Positions 9,065 through 17,554 are shown, numbered from the stretch's first letter. The stretch is DNA of 64,000 bases from CAXMST01 sp963793415 (GCA_963793415.1 CAWCAC010000002.1:1488001-1552000), one strand, 5' to 3'. Made by a program: numbers and translations. The notes: generated by a model not told the origin, from the sequence alone.

Positions 9065-9517
9065 ATGGCCGAGCGTGGATCCAAGCCGGTCGCCGAGGCT
9101 GCTGTCGAGGCGGCTCGTGTCGCCGAGAGGCCGGGCAAGCGACGCAAGCCCGCCGGACGGGCGTCGGACGTCTTCGGCGGGGAGCTGCGACGGCGCGACG
9201 TCTTTCCGCTGCTGGTCCTGCACCTGATCCAGCGCGAGCCGGCCTACGGGAACCGGCTGATCGAGGAGATCGAGCAGATCACGGGCGGCGTGATCACGGT
9301 CAACCCGAACACGATGTACCCGCTGCTGCGCGACCTCGAGTCCCGCGGCCGGATCGAGGGGGAGTGGGAGCACCCCGACCGCCGCACGCGCCGCTTCTAC
9401 CGGATCACCGACGACGGACTCGAGGAGTATGCCCGGCTGCGCGAGGAGCTGGAGCCGTTTCTGGCGACGATGGCCCGCACGATCGAGCTGATCAAGACCG
9501 AGGTCTACGGGCCGTGA
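9065..9517 (+). CDS. PadR family transcriptional regulator
   Basis: A 150-residue regulator. After a basic, Ala-rich N-terminal tail of about 40 residues comes the PadR winged helix: VFPLLVLHLIQREPAYGNRL, then ITVNPNTMYPLLRDLESRG and the wing RRTRRFYRITDDG. ATG 9065 is supported by the -10 hexamer 6 nt upstream; the frame extends to 8900 only through non-coding-looking C-rich sequence. It overlaps the following SRPBCC gene by 4 nt (GTGA), so the two form a unit, and the SRPBCC protein may bind a lipid or aromatic ligand related to the regulation (inference). Confidence 0.9.
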   Translation: MAERGSKPVAEAAVEAARVAERPGKRRKPAGRASDVFGGELRRRDVFPLLVLHLIQREPAYGNRLIEEIEQITGGVITVNPNTMYPLLRDLESRGRIEGEWEHPDRRTRRFYRITDDGLEEYARLREELEPFLATMARTIELIKTEVYGP

Positions 9518-9975
9518 GCGAGGTCGCCGCCGAGGTCGAGATCCCGGCTCCGCTCGCCGAGGTCTGGGACCTCTACTTCGACCCCGAGCGCTGGCGCACC
9601 TGGGTCGACGGCTTCGCCCGCGTCTCCAGCTCGGACGGCTACCCGGAGGAGGGCGGCACTCTCGTCTGGGAGTCGACGCCCCCGGGCCGCGGCCGGGTCG
9701 CCGAGCGAGTGCTGGAGCACGAGCCGCGGCGGCTGCACCGGATCAGCTTCCGCGACCCGAGCACCGAAGGCAACCTCGAGACGCGGTTCGAGATGGTTGC
9801 GGCCGGCGAGGGGGAGAGGGCGACCCGGGTCACCCAGGAGCTCGGCTACCGCCTGCTCGAGCGCGGTCCGCTCAGCGCCGTCACCGACCTGCTCTTCATC
9901 CGCTCGCAGATGCGCCAGTCGTTGCAGCGCTCGCTCGCGGATCTGCGCGGCGAGGCGCTCTCCGGCGCCGGCTGA
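9514..9975 (+). CDS. SRPBCC (START-like) family protein
   Basis: A 153-residue protein with the SRPBCC/polyketide cyclase-like pattern: an N-terminal strand AAEVEIPAPLAEVWDLYFDPERW followed by a long antiparallel sheet and a C-terminal helix rich in Gln/Arg. Members form a hydrophobic cavity that binds or transports lipids and aromatic compounds. No catalytic residues can be assigned. GTG 9514 overlaps the PadR stop by 4 nt, indicating translational coupling. The exact role is unknown. Confidence 0.8.
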   Translation: MSEVAAEVEIPAPLAEVWDLYFDPERWRTWVDGFARVSSSDGYPEEGGTLVWESTPPGRGRVAERVLEHEPRRLHRISFRDPSTEGNLETRFEMVAAGEGERATRVTQELGYRLLERGPLSAVTDLLFIRSQMRQSLQRSLADLRGEALSGAG

Positions 9976-10050
9976 GCTGACTCTCCCGGCGACCGCAGCG
10001 GGCGCCGTCCACTACCCTCGGCGGCGCTTCACCCCCACGATCGGAGAGAA

Positions 10051-12057
10051 ATGTTCGTCTTCAAAGCTGCAGTCGTAGGCGCCGGAACGATGGGCGGCGA
10101 GATCGCCCAGGCGATCGCCGCCGCCGACATCGACGTCGTCCTCAAGGACGTCGACATGAAGTTCGTCGACCACGGCCTCGACAAGGCGCGCGAGATCACC
10201 AAGGGGCGGCTCGACCGGCTCGTCGAGAAGGAGAAGATCAGCGCTGAGGACGCCGAGGCGCGCCTGGCCGAGATCATGGGCCGGATCGAGGGCACGACCG
10301 ACTACTCCTCGTTCGGCGACGTCGACTTCGTGATCGAGGCGGCGCCCGAGCGGATGGAGATCAAGCAGCAGGTCTTCGCCGAGCTCGACGAGGTCACGCC
10401 CGGCCACGCGATCCTCGCCTCGAACACTTCCTCGCTTTCGATCACCGAGATGGGCGAGGCGACGCTGCGGCCCGAGAAGGTCGTCGGCTTCCATTTCTTC
10501 TACCCGGCCTCGGTGATGCCGCTGCTCGAGATCATCGAGAGCGAGGACACGGCGCCGGAGACGACCTCGGTCGCCTTCAACTTCGCGCAGGCGATCAAGA
10601 AGCAGCCGATCGTCTGTGGCGAGGTCCCCGGCTTCGTCGTCAACAGAATCCTCAACGCCTCGGTCGGCGAGGTCTGGCGCGAGCAGGAGCAGGGCAGTCT
10701 CTCGATCAAGGCGATCGACGAGGGCGTCGCCGGCGCCAAAGCGGCTCCGATGGGCCCGTTCTTCCTCACCGACATGCTCGGCCTCGACACCGTCCTGCAC
10801 GTAGCCGAGCACCTCGAGGAGTCCTACGGTGAGCGGTTCTACGTCCACAAGGGGATGCAGAAGCTCGTCTCCGAGGGCAAGCTCGGCGCCAAGAGCGGCG
10901 GCGAGGGCTCGTACGCCAACGGCGAGCCGAACCTGGCGGGCGACAACGATCCCGACATCGACGATCTCGTCGAGAAGTTCTCACTGAAGGCCCTGGTCGA
11001 GGCCTGCATGCTGCTCGAGGAGGGCGTCTGCACGGTCCGCGAGATCGACCTCGGGATGATGGCCGGGGCCGGACTCGATCCGCGCCGCGGGTTGTTCCCG
11101 CCGTTCTGGAAGGCGGACATCGACGGCCTCGACAAGACCCTCGAGCGGCTCGAGAACCTGGCCGAGCGCCACCCGGACCGCTTCAGCGTGCCGCGGGTGC
11201 TGAGGCGCCTGGTCGCCCAGGGCCGCCTCGGCCTCGCCACCGGCCAGGGCTTCTACGCCTACCCGCAGCCCGACGAGGGCGATCAGGCCGAGACCGTGAA
11301 GCTGGAGACGCGCTCCGAGCACGGAGTCGCGATCGCCTGGCTCGCGAACGCGCCGATGAACGCGATCAGCCCGCAGGTGATCGCGGACCTGCGCACAGTC
11401 TGGGAGCGGGTCAAGGGCGACGACGCGATTCACGCCATGGTGATCGCCTCCTCGATTCCGGTCGTCTTCAGCGCCGGCGCCGACATCAAGGCGTTCACGC
11501 AGATGGACGAGGCCGGCGGCAAGGAGCTCGTCGACACGGCCCACGCACTGCTGCGCGAGTTCGGGACCGAGAACGTCGCCACGGTGGCCGCGGTCAACTC
11601 GCTCGCCTTCGGCGGCGGCTGTGAGCTGCTGATGTCCTGCGACGTGCGGATCGCCGCCGCCTCGGCGGTCTTCGGGCAGCCGGAGATCAACCTGGGGATC
11701 ATCCCCGGCTTCGGCGGCACCCAGCGGCTGCCGCGGCTGGTCGGCGAGCAGAAGGCGCTCGAGATGAACCTGACCGGCGACGCGATCACGGCCGGCGATG
11801 CCTACGAGTACGGGCTCGTCAACCACCTCGTTCCCGACCACGAGATGTTCGACACGGCGCTGGCCTTCGCGCGCAAGCTCGCCGGACAGGCGCCGCTGGC
11901 GCTCGAGCAGATCAAGCGGGTCTCGGCGAAGGGCGAGATCGACGAGGGGATCGAAGCCGAGAAGCAGGGCTTCGCGACGGCGTTCTTCTCGGCCGACGCG
12001 AAGGAGGGCATCGGCGCCTTCCTCGGTAAGCGCAAGCCGCGGTGGACCGGCAAGTAG
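10051..12057 (+). CDS. 3-hydroxyacyl-CoA dehydrogenase / enoyl-CoA hydratase fusion
   Basis: A 668-residue bifunctional beta-oxidation enzyme. Residues 1 to about 400 are an NAD-binding hydroxyacyl-CoA dehydrogenase (AVVGAGTMGGEIAQAI; SNTSSLSITEM; GFHFFYPASVMPLLEII). Residues about 420-668 are a crotonase domain with the oxyanion-hole segments FSAGADIKAF and AFGGGCELLMSCDVRIAA. This order is the reverse of E. coli FadB, where the hydratase is N-terminal. ATG 10051 has GGAGAGA just upstream. The stop overlaps the sirtuin gene by 16 nt. It acts after the acyl-CoA dehydrogenases encoded at 7.3 and 43 kb. Confidence 0.92.
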   Translation: MFVFKAAVVGAGTMGGEIAQAIAAADIDVVLKDVDMKFVDHGLDKAREITKGRLDRLVEKEKISAEDAEARLAEIMGRIEGTTDYSSFGDVDFVIEAAPERMEIKQQVFAELDEVTPGHAILASNTSSLSITEMGEATLRPEKVVGFHFFYPASVMPLLEIIESEDTAPETTSVAFNFAQAIKKQPIVCGEVPGFVVNRILNASVGEVWREQEQGSLSIKAIDEGVAGAKAAPMGPFFLTDMLGLDTVLHVAEHLEESYGERFYVHKGMQKLVSEGKLGAKSGGEGSYANGEPNLAGDNDPDIDDLVEKFSLKALVEACMLLEEGVCTVREIDLGMMAGAGLDPRRGLFPPFWKADIDGLDKTLERLENLAERHPDRFSVPRVLRRLVAQGRLGLATGQGFYAYPQPDEGDQAETVKLETRSEHGVAIAWLANAPMNAISPQVIADLRTVWERVKGDDAIHAMVIASSIPVVFSAGADIKAFTQMDEAGGKELVDTAHALLREFGTENVATVAAVNSLAFGGGCELLMSCDVRIAAASAVFGQPEINLGIIPGFGGTQRLPRLVGEQKALEMNLTGDAITAGDAYEYGLVNHLVPDHEMFDTALAFARKLAGQAPLALEQIKRVSAKGEIDEGIEAEKQGFATAFFSADAKEGIGAFLGKRKPRWTGK

Positions 12058-12827
12058 CCGACCGGATCGAAGCGCTCGCGGAGCTGGTCGCCTCCGCCGA
12101 GCGCGTCGTCGCCCTGACCGGAGCGGGGATCTCGGTCCCGTCCGGGATCCCCGACTTCCGGACTCCGCAGAGCGGCCTCTGGGCGAAGGTCGACCCGATG
12201 AAGGTGGCGACGATCGACGCCTTCCACCGTGACACCCGCGGCTTCTGGGAGTTCTACCGGCCGCGCTTCGAGATGCTCGCCGACAAGCAGCCGAACCCGG
12301 CCCACCTGGCCCTGGCCGAGCTCGAGCGACGGGGCAGGCTCGAGGCGGTGATCACCCAGAACATCGACCGGCTGCACAGGGCGGCAGGTACCCGCGAGCT
12401 GATCGAGGTGCACGGCTCGGTCGCGACCTCGTCCTGCACCTCGTGCGGCAGTTCGTGGCCGCTGGAGCAGGTCGACACCCTGTTCGGCGTCGAGGGCCAG
12501 GAGGGGATCGCGATCTGCACGACCTGCGCCGGCAAGGTCAAGCCCGACGTCGTCCTCTTCGGGGAGATGCTCCCGGTCGAGCAGATCGAGCGGGCGCGGG
12601 CCCTCTCCGAGGCGGCCGATCTGATGCTCTGCGTCGGCTCCTCGCTGGAGGTCTTCCCTGCGGCCGGGCTGCCGGAGCTGACGCTCGAGAGCGGCGGCAA
12701 GCTCGCGATCCTGACCCGCAGCAGCACTCCGTACGACCGCGAGGCCGAGGTCCGGCTCGAGGGCGACGTCGCCGAGCAGCTGCCGGCGTTGCTCGCGGCC
12801 CTGGAAGCGCTGGAGGCGCGCTCCTAG
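12042..12827 (+). CDS. NAD-dependent protein deacetylase (sirtuin)
   Basis: A 261-residue Sir2 protein. The NAD-binding motif is GAGISVPSGIPDFR, the catalytic region TQNIDRLH then EVHGS, and the zinc ribbon is formed by CTSC and CTTC. It removes acyl groups from lysines, often on acyl-CoA or acetyl-CoA-utilising enzymes. GTG 12042 lies inside the end of the preceding beta-oxidation gene (16-nt overlap), so the two are probably co-translated. This pairing suggests control of acyl-CoA metabolism (inference). Confidence 0.92.
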   Translation: MDRQVADRIEALAELVASAERVVALTGAGISVPSGIPDFRTPQSGLWAKVDPMKVATIDAFHRDTRGFWEFYRPRFEMLADKQPNPAHLALAELERRGRLEAVITQNIDRLHRAAGTRELIEVHGSVATSSCTSCGSSWPLEQVDTLFGVEGQEGIAICTTCAGKVKPDVVLFGEMLPVEQIERARALSEAADLMLCVGSSLEVFPAAGLPELTLESGGKLAILTRSSTPYDREAEVRLEGDVAEQLPALLAALEALEARS

Positions 12828-13678
12828 CCGCTCAAGCCCTGGGCGCCCCGGGGTCCCTTGTGGGCGCGGATCGCGCGCCTGCCGGCCCTCAGCGCCTTCT
12901 CGAGCTCGTCCGCGTCGATCTCGCCGCCCGCGAGGGCCCGTTCGCGCAGACGCGCGGCGACGACGGAGATATCGCCCTCGGGCGTGACGCCGCCGCGCTC
13001 CAGCGTCTCGATCGCGAGTCCGAGGGTCAGCGCCGCAAGACGGTCACGTCCCTGCGCAGCGGCTCGCTCGGCATCGACCAGCAGCGACTCGTCCGGGCGC
13101 ACCTCGTCGCGGCCGCCGAGCACGGCGGCGATTCGCTCCTGGGCGCCGACGCCATCGATCATCTGGACCCTGAGGCTCCGGCGCCGGCCCTCGGCGAGCT
13201 CAGCTGCCTCGGTCCACTTGCCGTCCGAGACCTGCTGCCCCGTTCCGTACCCGAAGCGAACCGCGAGCGCGCTCTCGGGGTTGAGATCGGATGCATAGGC
13301 GTCCGGCGCCGCGACACGGTAGCTGAGCATTGCGCGGTTGACGGTCGTCGCCACTTCGGCGAGCAGGCCGGCTGCGACCTCGTCATCGGCAAGCACGGTC
13401 GCGAGCCACTCCTGCGCCGCCCCCTCGCCGGAGAACGACAGCGCCTTGATCACCGTGAGCCGGGTGATCGGTACCGGCTCCGGCGCCGGCTCGGTGACGA
13501 GCGGTACGGGCTTTCCCTTGCGCAGCCGAGATCCCGCCCTGGGCGCGCCGAGCCGGCGGGTGACGAGGACGTCTGGATCCGCCTCCGGCTCGCCCGGCGG
13601 GCGGATCAGCCAGCGACCGTCGCCGAGCGCGAGAGCGCCCGCCAGGTCGAGTTGAGCGAAGGGAAGTAGATCCGCCAG
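12824..13678 (-). CDS. Conserved-looking hypothetical protein, non-standard start
   Basis: I do not recognise this family. The frame reads as genuine protein for about 284 residues, beginning LADLLPFAQLDLAGALALGDG right after the stop of the M23-peptidase frame. No ATG, GTG or TTG occurs in frame before GTG 13453, although the intervening 75 codons have normal composition and protein-like sequence. CTG 13678 (or another rare codon) is therefore the likely start. The product is soluble, Ala/Leu/Glu-rich and mostly helical, with an RRAIRAHKGPRGAQG tail. It is in the same frame as the upstream gene, separated only by TAA. It converges on the sirtuin gene with a 4-nt overlap. Confidence 0.6.
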   Translation of the reverse strand: MADLLPFAQLDLAGALALGDGRWLIRPPGEPEADPDVLVTRRLGAPRAGSRLRKGKPVPLVTEPAPEPVPITRLTVIKALSFSGEGAAQEWLATVLADDEVAAGLLAEVATTVNRAMLSYRVAAPDAYASDLNPESALAVRFGYGTGQQVSDGKWTEAAELAEGRRRSLRVQMIDGVGAQERIAAVLGGRDEVRPDESLLVDAERAAAQGRDRLAALTLGLAIETLERGGVTPEGDISVVAARLRERALAGGEIDADELEKALRAGRRAIRAHKGPRGAQGLSG

Positions 13679-13681
13679 GGG

Positions 13682-14596
13682 TTACTCGCCCAAGTGGGCG
13701 TTGCTCGAGCGCTTCTTGCTCTTGTCCGGGATCGCGAACTCGGAGGGCGAGGTCGGAACCGTCGGCTGGTCGAGCTCGCCGATCCGGTCGAGGAGCTTGT
13801 CCCACTGCTCGGGCTTGAGCAGCGATGAATAGGTCGGGTCGCCATCGTCCGGCGTCGTCGTCGGGGTGTAGCCGACGTGGATGTGATCGGCGTGGTCGCC
13901 CATCGCGAAGGTCGGTCCGCCCATCTCCATCAGCGAGATGATCTGGGACGGCGTCATCGAGCCCTGCAGCTTGAGCAGGTCGTTGATGACCGCCTCGGTG
14001 ATCGAGCCCTGGCCCTGGTTGCCGAGGATCGGCAGGCCGTTGACCTGGGCGATGTCGACCGCGTCGCCGGTCGAGTGCGCGGAGACATTGCCGGAAGTGG
14101 TGTAGACGCTGTGACCGCACTTGAGCGAGGTGATCGTCAGGCGGAAGCCGCGGGCCGAGAGGTAGGAGAGCATCGAAAGCACGCGGCGATCGATCTGGCC
14201 GGTCTTGATGTCCTCGGCGCCGCACGAGTAGAGCTCGATCTTCGGGTCGTTGAGGACCCGCTGGATCAGCTGGCCCTTCGACATCAGCAGGACCTGGCCG
14301 ACGTTGGCGCTCTGGTCGAACGGATCCTTGCCGGCGGCGCGGTAGATCGCGGTTGCCTCGAGCAGCTTCCAACCGTCGAGAATCGGCTTCGGGTCGATCT
14401 TGTGGCTGCCCTTGCCGGCGGGCTCGATCGCGAAGTGGAGGTGGGGAGCGAGGCCGTCGTCGCCCTCGCCGATCTCGCCGAGCACGGTGCCGGCGACGAC
14501 CTTGGAGCCCTGGCGGAGGGGCTGCGCCTCCATCGTCTTGGCGTTGAACTGGAGCACGCCGGTGAAGTAGGCCTTGAAGGTCTCATAGCCGGGCAC
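13682..14596 (-). CDS. M23-type peptidase half of a frameshifted wall hydrolase
   Basis: This frame carries the C-terminal part of the secreted wall enzyme encoded upstream: the LytM/M23 core ends here with GLAPHLHFAIEPAG (the HxH zinc-ligand motif), followed by about 200 residues containing DHADHIHVGYTPT, a second His-rich metal-binding-like motif. The first canonical start is GTG 14596, but coding-quality sequence continues upstream in this frame to about 14745, where the upstream frame must shift by one base to join it. Alone it lacks a signal peptide. It is therefore either the tail of one frameshifted gene or an expressed fragment. Confidence 0.7.
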   Translation of the reverse strand: MPGYETFKAYFTGVLQFNAKTMEAQPLRQGSKVVAGTVLGEIGEGDDGLAPHLHFAIEPAGKGSHKIDPKPILDGWKLLEATAIYRAAGKDPFDQSANVGQVLLMSKGQLIQRVLNDPKIELYSCGAEDIKTGQIDRRVLSMLSYLSARGFRLTITSLKCGHSVYTTSGNVSAHSTGDAVDIAQVNGLPILGNQGQGSITEAVINDLLKLQGSMTPSQIISLMEMGGPTFAMGDHADHIHVGYTPTTTPDDGDPTYSSLLKPEQWDKLLDRIGELDQPTVPTSPSEFAIPDKSKKRSSNAHLGE

Positions 14597-16142
14597 GTTG
14601 TCCCCGAGCAGGTCGTCGAGCTGGCCGCTGAGGTCGGCGCGGGCGACGTTCGCCTTGCGCTGGGGGAGGGCGAAGACGCGCTCGCGGGTGTCCTCGGTGT
14701 TGACCGGGCCGCTCGTCTCCTCGGTGTCGTCGGCACTCTCGCTCGTCGCCGGCCTTGCCGGGACGGACCAGCTCGAAGTCGGAGCTGCTGAGCTTGCGGT
14801 CCTTCGGTACCGGGATCGCCTCAGCGACCTCGCCGAGGCCGGCGTAGGTGAACTCGTTGCCGTAGGCGTCCTCGAGGACGATGAACTTGCCGAGCTGCTT
14901 GTTCTCGCCGATCTTCTTGATCGTGCCGTCGTTGACTGCGACGACCGGGGCCCCGTCCTTGGCGTAGATGTTGATGCCGCGGCGGGTGGGCGAGGCGCTG
15001 ATCACGTCGGCGGCGTTGCCGGCGGCGCCCTTCTGCGGGGTCGAGCGCTCGGCCGCGATCCGCTCGGAGATGTCGTCGGCGTAGCGGGCCTTGGCGGCGA
15101 CGGGGAAGTGGGCGCCCTCGGTCAGGCCGGTGAGCGAGTCGACGATGCCGCTCGGCAGCTTGCCGTACTGCTCGGCGTAGAGCAGGACCTCGTCGACGTA
15201 CCAGTCGGCGTGGTTGTAGGCGAAGATCGCGGTCCGCAGGTCCTCGCTGCCGCCGGAGGCCTTCAGGTAGCGGGCGGCGGCGCAGATCGCGTCGACCGGG
15301 TTGTAGGGGTCCTTGCGGCCGTCTTGGTTGGCGTCGACGCCGTAGGCCTCCCAGGTCGCCGGCATGAACTGCATCCAGCCCAGGGCGCCGGCGGTCGAGA
15401 CGTTGAGGTTGGTGCCGAAGGCAGTCTCGATCCGGTTGATCGAGGCGAGCACCTGCCACGGGATCCCGTACTGGGTTCCGCAGGCCTGGTAGATCGGAAG
15501 CAGGAAGGGCGGGATCGAGAACTGGTCGATGATGAAGTTCGGGACGCCGATCGGAGCCGGACCGAAGCCGGCGACGGTGACCGAGGGGTTGTCCTTGGTC
15601 GGGGTGCCGTCGGGCTTGCGAATCTCCGGGGCCTTGTCGGGCTTGCGGTCGTCGTCACCCTCATCCTTGCCTTGAGAGTTACCGCCGCCGCCGAACTCGA
15701 CGTCCTTGTTGCCCTTGAAGGGGTTGTCGACATCGGGGACGCTGCCACCGCCGTCATCGCCATCGCCGCTGCCGTCCTCGGGGACGGTCGGGTCGGTCGG
15801 AGTGGTGGGGTCGGTCGGAGTGGTGGGAGTCGTCGGGGTGGCCGGCGTTGTCGGGGTGGTCGGTGTCGTCGGCGCGACGGGCTCGTCACTCTCGTCGGGA
15901 TCAGTGGCCGAGGAGCAGCCGGCGTCGGAGAGGTCGACGGCACCGTCGCCATCGTCGTCCTTGCCGTTGCCGCAGGCGGGGAGCACACCGCCGACGACCG
16001 GGAGGTCGCCGCCGGCCGGCAGGTCGACCGAGACGTCGGCTTTGCCGACGCCGAGACTGACATCGCGAGCGGAAACCGCTCCAGCGATGAATAGGGCGCC
16101 GAGTACCCCCAGCGCAAGCGTGATCAGAAGCCTGTTCTTCAT
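14583..16142 (-). CDS. Secreted lytic transglycosylase/M23 peptidase, frameshifted at about 14745
   Basis: Starts at ATG 16142 with a signal peptide (NRLLITLALGVLGALFIAGA). Next comes a Cys-flanked acidic motif with DDDGDG (residues about 60-85, Ca-binding-like) and a Thr-Pro spacer. The transglycosylase domain follows (RIETAFGTNLNVSTAGALGW, MPATWEAYGVDANQDG), with the putative catalytic Glu in RIETAFG, then the beginning of an M23 domain (GINIYAKDGAPVVAVNDG). The last about 50 residues turn into Arg/Pro-rich junk because the frame is lost near 14741-14750; the correct continuation is the frame ending at 13682. Whole protein about 820 residues. It would cleave peptidoglycan glycan strands and peptides outside the cell. 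Confidence 0.8.
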   Translation of the reverse strand: MKNRLLITLALGVLGALFIAGAVSARDVSLGVGKADVSVDLPAGGDLPVVGGVLPACGNGKDDDGDGAVDLSDAGCSSATDPDESDEPVAPTTPTTPTTPATPTTPTTPTDPTTPTDPTVPEDGSGDGDDGGGSVPDVDNPFKGNKDVEFGGGGNSQGKDEGDDDRKPDKAPEIRKPDGTPTKDNPSVTVAGFGPAPIGVPNFIIDQFSIPPFLLPIYQACGTQYGIPWQVLASINRIETAFGTNLNVSTAGALGWMQFMPATWEAYGVDANQDGRKDPYNPVDAICAAARYLKASGGSEDLRTAIFAYNHADWYVDEVLLYAEQYGKLPSGIVDSLTGLTEGAHFPVAAKARYADDISERIAAERSTPQKGAAGNAADVISASPTRRGINIYAKDGAPVVAVNDGTIKKIGENKQLGKFIVLEDAYGNEFTYAGLGEVAEAIPVPKDRKLSSSDFELVRPGKAGDERECRRHRGDERPGQHRGHPRARLRPPPAQGERRPRRPQRPARRPARGQRARL

Positions 16143-16446
16143 ACCTTTATGCCATGTGCGAGATGGCCCCGCCTGACGTGCCGTCGGGCTTGCCCCCGTA
16201 CCTCTCTCCGGTGCACGCCCCCCAACCTACTGCACTTGGCTGGCGGAATGCAATGTGGAACCGTTCGAGACAACATGCCGTTAATGTCGGCACGATCGCA
16301 CGGGGCTTGAAGATGGGGCGCGCGGGGCGTCGTGCCTGGGACGCAGCGCCCGAGGCCGGCGCTTCGGCTAGCTTCTGTGTATCTAGACGCACGGGTCCGG
16401 CGGGACCCGGCAGCCCGCCCCCTCGCAACGCCAAGGAGGACCTTCG
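16143..16446. other. Divergent intergenic region with structured leader (minus strand)
   Basis: About 300 bp separate the wall hydrolase (minus) from the coiled-coil gene (plus). The minus-strand leader from about 16245 to 16150 is rich in short hairpins: CGGG-GGCAAG-CCCG, GACG-GCA-CGTC and GCCAT-CTCGCAC-ATGGC. The pattern GGGGGCAAGCCCGACGG followed by CGTCAGG is loosely reminiscent of the c-di-AMP (ydaO) riboswitch, but I cannot fold or score it. On the plus side, AAGGAGG (16433-16439) serves the gene at 16447. Confidence 0.35.
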
Positions 16447-16755
16447 ATGACCGACGATGGAAGTGGCATTCGCGCCCGCGGCGAAGAGGCGCTGGGAGAC
16501 CTCGCCCAGGCCCTGCTCGAGAACCCGCTGTTCAGCCAAGCGCTCGGCCGCGCCCTCGGCGCCGGCGAGAAGGCGGCGCAGGCCCAGAAGACCGCGCTCG
16601 GGGCGCTCGACCTGGCCTCGGCCGGGGACGTCGAGCGGCTCGTGCGAAGAATCCGCTCGCTCTCCGACCGGATCGAGGAGCTCGAGGATCTTGTCGATGG
16701 CCTCGAGCGCGAGGTCGAGCGACTCAAGTCGACCGCGAGCTCACCCTCGACCTGA
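16447..16755 (+). CDS. Small coiled-coil protein, function unknown
   Basis: A 102-residue soluble protein. The N-terminal half is Ala/Leu/Gly-rich helix. Residues about 62-95 have regular heptad spacing of Leu/Ile/Val (RLVRRIRSLSDRIEELEDLV and onward), predicting a coiled coil. The family is not recognised; the overall look resembles phasin-like or granule-associated small helical proteins, but no named family is asserted. A strong Shine-Dalgarno AAGGAGG lies 7 nt before ATG 16447. It converges on the nucleoside phosphorylase. Confidence 0.7.
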   Translation: MTDDGSGIRARGEEALGDLAQALLENPLFSQALGRALGAGEKAAQAQKTALGALDLASAGDVERLVRRIRSLSDRIEELEDLVDGLEREVERLKSTASSPST

Positions 16756-16777
16756 GGTCTAGGGTTTGCCCCTGGGG

Positions 16778-17452
16778 CTACGACCCTGGGGCTCCGTTCG
16801 ACTTCTCGAGGACGGCAGCGGCGATCCGGCCGAGGCGCAGCGCCTCGGCCTCGAGCGGGTCGTCCTCGAGCGCGTCTGAGCCCGAGTCCGCGACGACGAG
16901 GGCGGCCGCGAAGGCCAGACCCCGCTCGGCAGCCTCCGCGGCGAGCCCGGCCGTCTGCAGGTCGACCGCGTTGCCGGCCGCGGACGCGGCGGGATCGCCG
17001 GGCCACATGGCGCGGGGCAGGCGCTCGGCGCTGAGCAGCCGTGCGCCCGGCCCGGCGCCGGCGTCGAGCAGGGCCTCGGTCAGGTCCGGATCCAGCTGCT
17101 GCTCCGGGGCACCGGCGCCGGTGCCGGCGACGGTCGTCGCCACGATCGAGGACCCGAGCGGCAGCTCGCCTCCCGGACTGGTGCAGCTGCCGACCCGGAT
17201 CGCGTGGCGGAGGCCGGCGTCGGCGAGCTCGCCGAGCACGAGCGCGGCGCTGGGGCTGCCGATGCCGGTCGCGTGCACGGTCAGCTCGCTGTCGGCGGCG
17301 GTCAGCCCGTAGTAGCCCCAGAGCCCGCGATGGTGGTTCGACATGCGCGGCTCGACGAGCAGGTCCTGGGCGAGTAGAAGGGCGCGAGCCGGATCGCCGC
17401 AGAGGATCGCGCGCGTGGCGGTCGGGGCCATCGGTCGCAGGTAGGGCGGCAT
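16778..17452 (-). CDS. Nucleoside phosphorylase (PNP/UDP family)
   Basis: A 224-residue member of the PNP_UDP_1 family, which cleaves nucleosides with phosphate to a base and ribose-1-phosphate. Recognisable are CGDPAR near the N-terminus (phosphate-binding region), HHRGLWGYYG, ATGIGSPSAALVLGELADAG and RVGSC; a terminal VVADSGSDALEDD fits the base/ribose site area. ATG 17452 is preferred to TTG 17461 because TATCTT (17465-17460) lies 7 nt upstream, a leaderless arrangement. Whether purine or uridine is preferred cannot be read. Confidence 0.85.
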   Translation of the reverse strand: MPPYLRPMAPTATRAILCGDPARALLLAQDLLVEPRMSNHHRGLWGYYGLTAADSELTVHATGIGSPSAALVLGELADAGLRHAIRVGSCTSPGGELPLGSSIVATTVAGTGAGAPEQQLDPDLTEALLDAGAGPGARLLSAERLPRAMWPGDPAASAAGNAVDLQTAGLAAEAAERGLAFAAALVVADSGSDALEDDPLEAEALRLGRIAAAVLEKSNGAPGS

Positions 17453-17459
17453 CGGGGCC

Positions 17460-17465
17460 AAGATA
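17460..17465 (-). promoter_or_regulatory. -10 element TATCTT, leaderless promoter of nucleoside phosphorylase
   Basis: TATCTT on the minus strand ends 7 nt before ATG 17452. Confidence 0.5.
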
Positions 17466-17541
17466 GACGGGCGCCGCGCTTCCGCGCCCCTGGCGCCCCG
17501 AGGCTGGAGCTCGAGGGTTCAGCCGGCGGTGCGATCGCGGG

Positions 17542-17547
17542 TAACCT
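17542..17547 (+). promoter_or_regulatory. -10 element TAACCT, leaderless promoter
   Basis: TAACCT ends 7 nt before ATG 17555; no Shine-Dalgarno is present. Confidence 0.5.
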
Positions 17548-17554
17548 GCAGTGC

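Noticed and set aside
16150..16245. Glycine riboswitch in the wall hydrolase leader
   Set aside because: GGAGAGA and GTCAGGC look suggestive, but the CUCUC strand needed to pair with the first is absent.
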